Assembly: GCA_900766185.1 (NCBI GenBank)
Contig: CAAFUL010000120.1
Location: forward strand, 1 to 11,113
DNA: 11,113 nt
Direction of reading: 5' to 3'
Source: an uncultured Johnsonella sp.
GTDB taxonomy: Bacteria; Bacillota; Clostridia; Lachnospirales; Lachnospiraceae
Positions 1 through 7,043 of this stretch are shown in pieces. The notes beneath the pieces are model-generated. The model had not been told where the DNA came from. It was given only the letters and a program-made list of their open reading frames with translations, and did no database searches. The position numbers and the translations under genes are program-made. Positions within the stretch are counted from its first letter, which is position 1; each line of letters opens with the position of its first letter.

Positions 1-93
1 AAAAGTAGTATAAGAAAAATGATAGGGCAGGGACTGCCCGAATTAACGCCTGTGGAGATAGTAGGTTGCGAGGTCAGCGAAGCAGGAAGCCCA
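1..93 (+). pseudogene. Upstream out-of-frame piece of the VgrG-like spike gene (5' partial)
   Basis: The frame starting at base 1 is open from the window edge to a TAG at 94-96. Its last residues (VEIVGCEVSEAGSP) fit the strand that precedes the conserved LWV/HTRSF segment in VgrG-like N-terminal domains. Aligned without gaps to the second spike protein of this window, EVSEAGS falls on EISVDSD, and the segment joins directly to IGFRLWV in the frame of the downstream piece. Adding one C to the CCC at 90-92 would fuse the two frames (AGC CCC ATA GGC TTT). I therefore read this as the N-terminal part of the same gene, cut off by the window edge and by a one-base deletion or sequence error. The match is short, so the claim is moderate. 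Confidence 0.5.
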
Positions 94-1199
94 TAGGCTT
101 TAGACTATGGGTAGTTCACCTGATCACAGGAAGCTCATTGATGGAAGAAAAAGTACATACAAGAAGTTTTTCTAAAGGCGCCGGAGAATATACCGATATC
201 CTTAATATCTTAAAAGAAGGGTATGAAGAGGCACACTATATAACAGGAGAAGAAGGAAAAGGTGTAATTCCCGATCTTTTGGTTCAATATAGAGAAAATG
301 ACTGGAACTTTATACGAAGAATTGCCGCTTTAAAGAAAACAGTGCTAATGCCGGACTATCAGAGTAAGGGAGTAAAGTATTTTTTCGGTATGCCAAAAAG
401 AGATACAAAAGTCCTAACTTCACAAGATGTACGAATCGTTGTAAATAAAGAATATACAGTGTATGAAGTTAGATCAAGGGAGATACACAGTTTAGGAGAT
501 AGGGTAAGTTTTAACAGAAAAGATTACCGTATAGTAAAAATAGTATCCAAAACTGAAGGAAGTGAACTTTATCATACTTATTATTTAACACAGGATATAG
601 ACTATATAGTGAAAAAAGAAAGCAAGTTTGACTTGAAAATAATAGGAGCATCACTTTATGCCAAAGTTACAAAGGTAGAAAAAGAAAAGGTTAAGATAGC
701 AATAGAGGAAATAGAAAATAAGGATGAAGAAATAGGAAGATGGTTTGATTTTTCTACCGTATATTCTTCAAAGGACGGAGCAGGATGGTATTGCATGCCG
801 GAAAAGGGAGACAGTGTAAGGCTTTATTTTCCTACAGAAAATGAAGAAAATGCCTATGTGTGCAGTGCAATACATGAAAATGAAGGCAGCGGAGTAAGAA
901 CCGATCCCGAGAATAAGATCTGGAGAAATAAGTACGGAAAAGAAATAAGACTGACACCGGACGGAATACGAATAAGTGCAGGCACGGGTGATTATATAGA
1001 ATTAAAGGATGATGAGGGAGTGAAGATAGTAAGCAGCGGAAATATCTATATAAAAGCGAAGGATACTCTTGAGATAAGCAGTGAGGAGTCAAACATATCC
1101 ATAGCAGCCGGTAAGAGAATCATGTTTTTACAAGACGGTACACAGATCATCTTAAAAGATGGAATAAGTGTAAGCGGAGACGGAGTTCATATAAGTTAA
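66..1199 (+). CDS. VgrG-like spike protein (gp27/gp5 type), N-terminally incomplete
   Basis: A structural spike protein of the VgrG/phage late control D family, which forms a trimeric needle that carries the tip and cargo of a contractile injection machine. Numbering from TTG 66: residues 12-35 (RLWVVHL to HTRSF) and 73-110 (VQYRENDW, then RRIA, then YFFGMP) are the conserved gp27-like parts. Residues about 190-272 form the gp5-type OB-fold with FDFSTVYSSKDGAGWY and PEKGDSVRLYFP. Residues 288-377 are short alternating beta strands with S/G turns, typical of the spike beta-helix. Compared with the complete paralogue that follows, roughly 70 N-terminal residues are missing; part of them appears in another frame at 1-93. 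The start is undecided: TTG 66 has GGAG at 54-57, and ATG 141 has AGGA at 128-131, but homology begins before ATG 141, so neither is likely to be the ancestral start. Family assignment is firm; which injection system it serves is inferred. Confidence 0.85.
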   Translation: MRGQRSRKPIGFRLWVVHLITGSSLMEEKVHTRSFSKGAGEYTDILNILKEGYEEAHYITGEEGKGVIPDLLVQYRENDWNFIRRIAALKKTVLMPDYQSKGVKYFFGMPKRDTKVLTSQDVRIVVNKEYTVYEVRSREIHSLGDRVSFNRKDYRIVKIVSKTEGSELYHTYYLTQDIDYIVKKESKFDLKIIGASLYAKVTKVEKEKVKIAIEEIENKDEEIGRWFDFSTVYSSKDGAGWYCMPEKGDSVRLYFPTENEENAYVCSAIHENEGSGVRTDPENKIWRNKYGKEIRLTPDGIRISAGTGDYIELKDDEGVKIVSSGNIYIKAKDTLEISSEESNISIAAGKRIMFLQDGTQIILKDGISVSGDGVHIS

Positions 1200-1200
1200 T

Positions 1201-1234
1201 TGTAAGATATCAGAGCTTTAATGCTTATCTTATA
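1201..1234. repeat. AT-rich inverted repeat between the two spike genes
   Basis: Bases 1201-1209 can pair with 1226-1234 (core TAAGATA/TATCTTA plus a G-T and a T-A pair), and AGC 1214-1216 can pair with GCT 1223-1225 inside the loop. It lies directly after the stop codon of the first spike gene. The stem is almost all A-T and is not followed by a T-run, so it is not a good intrinsic terminator; it may be an mRNA processing or stability hairpin, or chance in AT-rich DNA. Confidence 0.25.
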
Positions 1235-1256
1235 ATAATTAGGGGAGATCGTATTT

Positions 1257-2498
1257 ATGCTGATCATAGAAAATTTAGAAATAGAGGTAAAACTGCCAAT
1301 TTACATGGTGGAGGGTTTTATTATAAGAACAGAGCCGAACAGACATGCAAGCCTTGATATGTTTGGAGTACTTACAGTAAATCCGGTAGAAAACATTTTT
1401 ACGGATAAAAAGGATATAGATATCAATGTAAAGTATGAGGGAAAAACTTTATTTAGGGGATCTGTAGAGGAGATTAGTGTAGACTCCGATGCAGATGTAC
1501 ATAGATTTCAACTTAGTGCATACTCATACAGTAAAGAGTTGGACAAGGATAAACATACAGAACTTTTTCAGGATATAGATGAGACCTATATAAGTATCAC
1601 ACAGGATATAATGAAAAAATGTCCCGGCACCATGGCAACCTATGATGTAAATGATAAAAGGATTGAAAAGCCGCTACTTTGTTATGAAGAAAGTGCTTGG
1701 GATCTTGCAATAAGAATGGCTGCAAACTTAAAAACCTTTATATACTCCGATATGGCATCGGACAAGCCCGGTATTTCCATGGGGTTAAAAGAGGGAAGAC
1801 TTGTTGAGCCTAAAGATATCATAAGTGAGAGCAGAGAGATAAAAAAGGACAAGGGAAACACACAAAGAAGCGAATATAAGTTACGAACTTACGGCTCTTA
1901 TGAGATAGGAGATCAGGTAAGAGTGGGGGATAAAGTTTTGCTACTATATAAAAAAGAAGCGGAATTTACAAAAGAAGAACTTATATTTAATTTTCAGGGG
2001 ATAGAAAAAGCCTACATAAAAGAGCTGATAAAGCCGTTTTATAATGAAAATATCATAGGGCTAAGCCTTATGGGAAAAATCAAAAAGTATAAGGATAAAA
2101 AAATACACATAAGTCTTGACTGTGATAAAAAGGAAGCAAAGTATGGATTTGAGTGGTATCCGGAAACCGGAAATGCACTGTATGCAGTACCTGAAGTAGG
2201 AGAAAAAGCAGAACTTTATGTATCGGGAGTTAAGCCGGGAGAGATGTATATACTTAGGACTTTTGCCTCCAAAGGAAAAGATGCAAAGCAAAAGATGATG
2301 GAAAGCGGGAAAATAAGTTTCGGTTTATCTTGCGAAGGAGTGTCTTTTAAGTCTGAAGATATGATATTTGTTGATGATGAGTGCCTAAAACTAAACGGAA
2401 ACGGCGGTATAAGCGTAAGTGCAGCCGGAAAGATAAGTATAAAGGCTAGAAATATAAGGATGAACAGTAAAGATGAGATAGTGTATGTAAGTGAGTAA
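1257..2498 (+). CDS. Second VgrG-like spike protein, divergent and complete
   Basis: A complete 413-residue member of the VgrG/late control D (gp27/gp5) family. The start is clear: AGGGGAG at 1241-1247 lies nine bases before ATG 1257. Residues 1-205 are gp27-like: an early EPNRHASLDMFG segment (the usual N-x-H-A position), KTLFRGSVEEI at 63-73, and CYEESAWDLAIRMA, which corresponds to QYRENDWNFIRRIA in the first spike protein. Residues about 264-337 form an OB-fold (GFEWYPETGNALYAVPEVGEKAELYV). Residues 348-413 are a short run of beta strands with SAAGKISIKARNIRM at 388-402. It is clearly homologous to the preceding gene but strongly diverged, including HTELF where the first has HTRSF, and its spike tail is shorter. 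It may build a mixed or alternative spike with its neighbour, or be a dedicated carrier for the DUF4280 protein encoded next; the choice is inference. Confidence 0.85.
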   Translation: MLIIENLEIEVKLPIYMVEGFIIRTEPNRHASLDMFGVLTVNPVENIFTDKKDIDINVKYEGKTLFRGSVEEISVDSDADVHRFQLSAYSYSKELDKDKHTELFQDIDETYISITQDIMKKCPGTMATYDVNDKRIEKPLLCYEESAWDLAIRMAANLKTFIYSDMASDKPGISMGLKEGRLVEPKDIISESREIKKDKGNTQRSEYKLRTYGSYEIGDQVRVGDKVLLLYKKEAEFTKEELIFNFQGIEKAYIKELIKPFYNENIIGLSLMGKIKKYKDKKIHISLDCDKKEAKYGFEWYPETGNALYAVPEVGEKAELYVSGVKPGEMYILRTFASKGKDAKQKMMESGKISFGLSCEGVSFKSEDMIFVDDECLKLNGNGGISVSAAGKISIKARNIRMNSKDEIVYVSE

Positions 2499-2547
2499 AG
2501 AGATATAAGGATAGTAGGTAATGTAAATCTGAAGAAAGAGGTGCAAA

Positions 2548-3942
2548 ATGGCAGATGATAATTTGCAAAGAATGTACGAATATCAGGAGCTTAAGGGAAA
2601 TTCCGGATCTGAATATGTAGTAAGAGGTGCAGAGGTAGTTTGTGGATATGGGGGTAGTTCGTGTGTTTTAAATCTGCCAAGTGACCATGGAGTATATACT
2701 TCTGATGGAAGACCTTTAATTACAGTAAGCGACACTAAAGCAGAAAATATAAAGGGCTTTGGTACATGCAAGATAAATAAGAGAAATTCGTACAGATGCG
2801 AACTTAAACTTGGAACTTGGAGTGTTGTAAGTAATAAAGATATGAAGATCAAGGACCCTGCTACAGGGAAAATAGAATACGCTGTAGAATGTAGTGCCAC
2901 CGCATTATGCCTAAAAGGAGGAGTGGTAAAATTTAAGACATCCGGGCAAACATCGCCAAGTTATAAGAGTACAAAAATATCGGATGCCGTAGAAATAGTT
3001 GAAGATGTAAAAGGGAGTTGGACACGAACTAGCAATAATAAAGACTTTTTAGGGTATATAAAAATAATAAATCCGGGATTATATAATTTTGGAATAGGTT
3101 TTCAAGGAGATAGTGCAGAAAAGGTAATTGGCAGTATATTTGTATATGAGCCTGATTGGGGGAAACTTAAATTTGTAGGCTCCTATAAGATAAATCTGTG
3201 TCAAAGTGGTAATTATAATGGCTTTAAGTGGAAGTACGCAGCTGATATTGAACTTAACTTTAATAGATATTACTATTTTGAAATTGATTGTCCGATTTTA
3301 GACAAGTATGAATACATATTAACCGGAAATCAAGAAAGGATAAGTATTGCAGGGGACATAGGTCTGGCAAAATGGGTATTATCAGATAATTGTAAGGATT
3401 GGTTTACTAGGAATGTTGGCTTTTTCACAATGAAAAAACATATTATATATTTGGATGAAATATTTACCTTTGTTTTATTCAATTCATTATTAGAATTTCA
3501 ATTTAGAAAAAGAAAAAAAGAGGAAATAGGAAATGTTATTGCATCTGCTATAAAAACAATAGGTATTACAATGGAGGGAATAGAAAACACAAACTTAGGA
3601 ATATTTGCTACAGTATGTAATTTTATAATAGTAAATTTTAATAAATCAGAAATAGATACACTATGTGAGCAGCTTCTAACATATATTGATATGGAAATTT
3701 GGGAAGCGGATTTTGTAAGGATAGTATTATATGAAGAAAATAGTCGTTATGCCGAAATGACTAATAATGCAGTATATCCTAGAACAGAAGTTTCTTTATG
3801 GAATAGCTTTGTAGCTTATGGTGAAAAATATACTTGGGGCGAATGTATCAGCATTAAAAAAATGGGTGATATAGGTAGTTTTAGAAAAATAAAGTCAGTA
3901 ATAGAAAACGAAATTATTAATCAAGATGATTTTTTGAAATAA
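2548..3942 (+). CDS. DUF4280 (PAAR-like) spike-tip protein with unknown C-terminal extension
   Basis: 464 residues; AGGTG at 2539-2543 sits just before ATG 2548. Residues 22-135 match DUF4280, a PAAR-like domain thought to cap spike proteins: YVVRGAEVVCGYG, VLNLPSDHGVY, then GRPLITVSDTK, NIKGFGTC and LCLKGGVVKFKTSGQ. Six cysteines lie in this part (C32, C39, C74, C84, C115, C121), as expected for a disulfide- or metal-stabilised tip. Residues about 150-265 look like a beta sandwich (GYIKIINPGLYNFGIGF, then GSIFVYE, KINLCQ and YYYFEID), and 295-464 are mainly helical with a hydrophobic stretch near 298-312. I do not recognise the extension. DUF4280 proteins are often little longer than the domain itself, so about 315 extra residues suggests a fused cargo or binding module. 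The DNA becomes much more AT-rich in this half, consistent with domain exchange. No nuclease, protease or glycosidase motif is evident. Confidence 0.8.
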   Translation: MADDNLQRMYEYQELKGNSGSEYVVRGAEVVCGYGGSSCVLNLPSDHGVYTSDGRPLITVSDTKAENIKGFGTCKINKRNSYRCELKLGTWSVVSNKDMKIKDPATGKIEYAVECSATALCLKGGVVKFKTSGQTSPSYKSTKISDAVEIVEDVKGSWTRTSNNKDFLGYIKIINPGLYNFGIGFQGDSAEKVIGSIFVYEPDWGKLKFVGSYKINLCQSGNYNGFKWKYAADIELNFNRYYYFEIDCPILDKYEYILTGNQERISIAGDIGLAKWVLSDNCKDWFTRNVGFFTMKKHIIYLDEIFTFVLFNSLLEFQFRKRKKEEIGNVIASAIKTIGITMEGIENTNLGIFATVCNFIIVNFNKSEIDTLCEQLLTYIDMEIWEADFVRIVLYEENSRYAEMTNNAVYPRTEVSLWNSFVAYGEKYTWGECISIKKMGDIGSFRKIKSVIENEIINQDDFLK

Positions 3943-3964
3943 AAGAATAATAGGTATAGATACT

Positions 3965-5806
3965 ATGTTAAAAAAACTAATGAGAAATTATACATATAAA
4001 ATACATAAAATTATTATTTTTAGTGTATTAATAATTTTATTGATATACACAGGTTTAAATTTTAATGGGCATAAAATTGTAAAAGATAATATCTTAATAA
4101 AATATAGGTTAGGAATTATAGATAATATAAAGAAAGATGTAGCGGTGTATATTCCTGAAGGAGTAACTGAAATTATGGATGGTGCTTTTTCCGAGTGTAA
4201 TTCCATAAGTAAAATACATATACCCTCAAGTGTGAAAGTAATACATAAAGAGGCTTTTAAAAAATGTGAAAATTTAAAAGAAATTAATCTGCCTGATTCA
4301 TTGGAAATAATAGAAGATGAGGCATTTTCCGGTTGTAAAAATTTAAATGAAGTAAACATTCCAAAAGCATTGGTATTTATTGGAAAAAGTGCATTTAGTG
4401 AATGTAGTAATTTAAAAGAAATATCATTACCAAATACAATTAAAGAAATAAAAGAACATGCTTTTTACAAATGTGAATCATTAAAAAATATAGAAATTTC
4501 TAATTCTGTTACTAGAATAGGGTCAGCAGCATTTTTAGGTTGTAATAGTCTTGAAACTGTAGAACTTCCTTCTTCTGTAACAGAGATTGGAGATTCTATA
4601 TTTGCTAGTTGCATAGGTTTAAGAAGAGCAGTTTTATCTGATAATTTGGAAGTTTTAGAAGCTGGAACATTTTATGAATGTACAAACCTTTCATCTGTAT
4701 ATTTAGGAAGCAATATTGAAAAAATTGGTGATTATGCTTTTTATGAGTGTAAAAATCTTAAAGAACTGGATATATCAAATAGTATTAAAGAGATTGGTAT
4801 GGAGTGTTTCACTGAAACAGAATGGGTTAAAAACATACCGGCAGATTTGAATGGTTTAAAATGTTACAATAATATTTTGTTAAAATCAATTGATCTTAAG
4901 GAAGATATTATAATCTCATCAGATATTACTGTAATTGCGGGAAATGCATTTGAGGATTCAAAAAAAATAAAAAGTATCATATTACCCGAAGGATTGAAAA
5001 ATATAGAAGCTTATACTTTTTCAAATTGTGTTAATCTTGAAGATATAGAGATACCGAAAACAGTAGAATATATAGGGGAAGGAGCGTTTGCTAATTGCAA
5101 AAGTTTAGCTGATATCTCAATACCGGAGTCTATTATTAATATATATAATAATACTTTTAAAAACTGTGAGAGTTTGAAAGACATAGTATTGCCAAAAGAA
5201 CTTGAATATATTGGTAAAGATTCATTCAGAGGTTGTATTTTACTAAATAATGTAATTGTTCCAAAGAATGTGAAGCAAATAGATGATGGTGCTTTTAACC
5301 TCTGCATAAACTTGGAATATATAATGTTTGAAGGGAATTTACTATATATTGGTGATTCTTTTTATAATACAAAATTTTATAATAACATTAAAGAAGATGA
5401 GTATGGTTGCAAATATATAGGAAACCATTTTATAGAGCTTGCAGATAAAAAAAGAGAAGAGGTTGTAATCAAAGATGGGACTGTCAGCATAGCAAATAAG
5501 GCTTTTTCGAAATCCGATATAAGTAAAGTGGTTTTCCCAAAAGAGCTAAGGATAATTGGAGAGTCGGCTTTTGGTCATTGCCATAACTTAAAAAATATAG
5601 AATTTCCAGAGGGATTATTATATATAGATACATTGTGCTTAACAGACTGTAAAAATTTAAATAGAGTTTATATACCAAAGTCAGTAGTTGATATAGGAAT
5701 GAGTATATTTTTAGGATCTGGTAATCTAAAAGAAGTAATTGTGAGTAAAGAAATAGCAGATAAGATTGATTTTTATGATCATGTGAAAGTGAGGTATATT
5801 GAATAA
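3965..5806 (+). CDS. Membrane-anchored BspA-like leucine-rich-repeat protein
   Basis: 613 residues. A basic N-terminus (KKLMRNYTYKIHK) is followed by one hydrophobic segment at about 16-33 with no lipobox and no clear signal peptidase site, so it looks like a signal anchor with the rest outside the cell. From about residue 62 to the end it consists of some twenty 23-residue repeats of the BspA/LRR_5 type, pattern AF-x2-C-x2-L-x2-I-x-(L/I)-P-x-S-(V/L)-x2-I-x2. Two longer non-repeat inserts interrupt them (near 285-315 and 460-500). BspA-like repeats act in adhesion and protein binding in oral and gut anaerobes. There is no LPXTG, SLH or choline-binding sorting domain; the protein ends on a repeat (VRYIE). 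The ribosome site is weak (AGGT about 12 bases before ATG 3965). It begins 22 bp after the DUF4280 gene and shares its AT-rich composition, so the two may have arrived together. A role in target recognition or in neutralising the upstream extension is speculation. Confidence 0.85.
   Translation: MLKKLMRNYTYKIHKIIIFSVLIILLIYTGLNFNGHKIVKDNILIKYRLGIIDNIKKDVAVYIPEGVTEIMDGAFSECNSISKIHIPSSVKVIHKEAFKKCENLKEINLPDSLEIIEDEAFSGCKNLNEVNIPKALVFIGKSAFSECSNLKEISLPNTIKEIKEHAFYKCESLKNIEISNSVTRIGSAAFLGCNSLETVELPSSVTEIGDSIFASCIGLRRAVLSDNLEVLEAGTFYECTNLSSVYLGSNIEKIGDYAFYECKNLKELDISNSIKEIGMECFTETEWVKNIPADLNGLKCYNNILLKSIDLKEDIIISSDITVIAGNAFEDSKKIKSIILPEGLKNIEAYTFSNCVNLEDIEIPKTVEYIGEGAFANCKSLADISIPESIINIYNNTFKNCESLKDIVLPKELEYIGKDSFRGCILLNNVIVPKNVKQIDDGAFNLCINLEYIMFEGNLLYIGDSFYNTKFYNNIKEDEYGCKYIGNHFIELADKKREEVVIKDGTVSIANKAFSKSDISKVVFPKELRIIGESAFGHCHNLKNIEFPEGLLYIDTLCLTDCKNLNRVYIPKSVVDIGMSIFLGSGNLKEVIVSKEIADKIDFYDHVKVRYIE
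4148..5790 (+). repeat. Tandem 69-bp-period coding repeats (BspA-type LRR)
   Basis: About twenty degenerate 23-codon units encode the leucine-rich repeats of the surface protein. Units are recognised by a GC(A/T)-TTT...TGT...TTA/CTT rhythm at 69-base spacing (AF..C..L). Sequence identity between units is low at DNA level; the conservation is in the protein. Longer spacers interrupt the rhythm twice. Confidence 0.8.
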
Positions 5807-5807
5807 A

Positions 5808-6386
5808 ATGTCAAAAGGATATATTGACGAAAAAATCATACCTATGAAACTAGAAACGGATAACAGCATTTCCATGTCATTAGAAGACGGTTACTATATA
5901 TCAGGTAAGCTTGAAACTTTTACGAAAGCTTTATACTTTAATGATTCTGTATCCATATACATCCCTTCATCTTTTATGGATATGCCGGATGAAATAAAGG
6001 AAATAAAGTATCCTACTAATTTTAGACCTGAAATAATAAAAACCAACCTTGCCGGAAATATAAATTTAAGTCTAAGTCTTTTGGAAGAAGCCAAAGACGC
6101 AGATATAGAAACTTTGTTAAGTGATCTTAGAAGCCTTCTTTCAAAGGCGCACAAGGGTATTAGGTTCCTTGAAGCTAAGAAACTTAACAAAGAAGGCTTT
6201 GTGGAAATCAATTGTTTTGATTTTATCCTACCCGGAATAGATGAAAAGATCTATCACATGATGGGAATGGGAAAAACCGACAGACAAATAATACAGGTTA
6301 TATTTAATTGCATGGAACCGGATGCCAATGCATGGAAAAAAGCTGTAATTGATATATTTGAGAATATTGAACTTATAAGAAAGTAA
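5808..6386 (+). CDS. Small alpha/beta protein, candidate DcrB/DUF1795 (Eag-like) chaperone
   Basis: 192 residues from ATG 5808; TTG 5799 would add three residues and overlap the preceding stop. A GTGAGG at 5789-5794 is 13 bases from ATG and four from TTG, so neither spacing is ideal and coupling to the upstream gene is likely. No signal peptide or membrane segment is seen. The core runs SVSIYIPSSFMDMP (47-60), IKYPTNFRPEIIKTN (66-80), INLSLSL (85-91), a long helix (95-116), two strands (117-141) and a last strand plus helix (160-189, IIQVIFNCMEPDANAWKKAV). This order of strands and helices, opening with an IP-x-x-F edge strand, recalls the DcrB/PsbP-Mog1 fold used by the DUF1795 Eag chaperones that stabilise RHS effectors. 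The position just upstream of an RHS gene in a VgrG cluster fits such a role. Sequence similarity is too weak to be certain by eye; it could instead be an adaptor unrelated to Eag. Confidence 0.6.
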   Translation: MSKGYIDEKIIPMKLETDNSISMSLEDGYYISGKLETFTKALYFNDSVSIYIPSSFMDMPDEIKEIKYPTNFRPEIIKTNLAGNINLSLSLLEEAKDADIETLLSDLRSLLSKAHKGIRFLEAKKLNKEGFVEINCFDFILPGIDEKIYHMMGMGKTDRQIIQVIFNCMEPDANAWKKAVIDIFENIELIRK

Positions 6387-6389
6387 AAG

Positions 6390-6944
6390 ATGAACAGAGA
6401 AAATAAAAAAATAAAGTATTTCGAAGCTCTCAGGTATAGATGGATAAGCGAAAAGATCAAAGAGTACAAAGTGTATTCTACAGAAAGTTTAGAAGAGGAA
6501 TTAAAGGCGCTTTTGTCAGCTGCTATAGAAGACAAAGGCAAAACAAAAGAAACGAACCTTTTTTATATTGCCCTGTTTTTTCTTAATACAAGCCTTTATA
6601 CGAGATCTTATAAATATATGCTTATTGCAGCGGATGAAAGTCTGTATATAAATAAGTCGCTAAGCATAAGGTACTGGGTACCTGATTTTATAAAAAAGGA
6701 TGCAAGTCTTATTAGGGAAGAACTTATACAAAACAAAGCAAAGCTACTTGACCTAAGCGAATCGGAAATAGAGGAAGGGGTAAGGTTTGTTCTAAAAGGA
6801 TATGAGGGTATTATTGCAGTCCTTTGGAAAAAGGTGGTAGAAAATGTACTCTACAATGATATTTATAAAAATAACGACATAAGACAAACTCCTTATATCC
6901 TTGTTGGAGAGTACATGGGGGAATTAAGAAAAGTAGAAATTTAA
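6390..6944 (+). CDS. Helical cytoplasmic protein of unknown function
   Basis: 184 residues. ATG 6390 follows the previous stop by three bases (TAA AAG ATG) with only a weak purine-rich AAGAAAG upstream, so translation is probably coupled. I do not recognise the family. The composition is charged and mostly helical: 1-50 (KYFEALRYRWISEKIKEY, then LEEELKALLSAAIEDK), a hydrophobic pair of helices at 56-84 (NLFYIALFFLNTSLYTRSYK), a YWVPDFIKKD segment at 95-104, and 106-158 with VRFVLKGYEGIIAVLWKKVV. No signal peptide is visible, and no segment is long and apolar enough for a confident membrane span. Tight linkage to the candidate chaperone and the RHS gene suggests a loading adaptor or co-chaperone; an immunity role is less likely because those genes normally follow the toxin tip. 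Confidence 0.7.
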   Translation: MNRENKKIKYFEALRYRWISEKIKEYKVYSTESLEEELKALLSAAIEDKGKTKETNLFYIALFFLNTSLYTRSYKYMLIAADESLYINKSLSIRYWVPDFIKKDASLIREELIQNKAKLLDLSESEIEEGVRFVLKGYEGIIAVLWKKVVENVLYNDIYKNNDIRQTPYILVGEYMGELRKVEI

Positions 6945-7043
6945 GATAGAAATATAAATTTAACCGGGAAATAAAAAACATAAAGTTAGGTAATTACAGT
7001 TCCATAGAAAAAACATCGTAAGCGTTAATGGAGGTAGTGTCTG
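6945..7043 (+). other. Spacer before the RHS gene, no clear site
   Basis: This 99-bp spacer is the longest non-coding gap in the window. It is AT-rich and ends with the GGAGG ribosome site. I see no convincing -35/-10 pair, no hairpin with a T-run and no repeat. It could hold a weak internal promoter for the RHS gene, but nothing in the sequence shows one. Confidence 0.3.
7030..7034 (+). promoter_or_regulatory. Strong ribosome binding site of the RHS gene
   Basis: GGAGG lies nine bases before ATG 7044 and fixes that start. It is the strongest Shine-Dalgarno sequence upstream of any gene in the window apart from AGGGGAG at 1241-1247. Confidence 0.75.

Noticed and set aside
85..96. Programmed -1 ribosomal frameshift joining the two spike frames
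   Set aside because: The site (AAGCCCATAG) lacks a good X-XXY-YYZ slippery heptamer and I see no clear downstream stem; a lost base in the C-run is simpler.
832..1092. Antisense reading frames across the spike, LRR and RHS genes, for example 832-1092, 3988-4359, 5011-5307 and 9731-10114 on the minus strand
   Set aside because: They lie opposite strongly supported genes, have Ser/Phe/Leu/Tyr-rich compositions that mirror the sense codons, and show no ribosome site or recognisable domain.
1201..1234. Intrinsic terminator after the first spike gene
   Set aside because: The stem is AT-rich with a large loop and no T-run follows; the next gene starts only 23 bases later with a good ribosome site.
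4148..5790. CRISPR-like or satellite array suggested by the regular 69-base spacing
   Set aside because: The units are degenerate at DNA level, contain no constant repeat with unique spacers, and translate cleanly into LRR_5 repeats.
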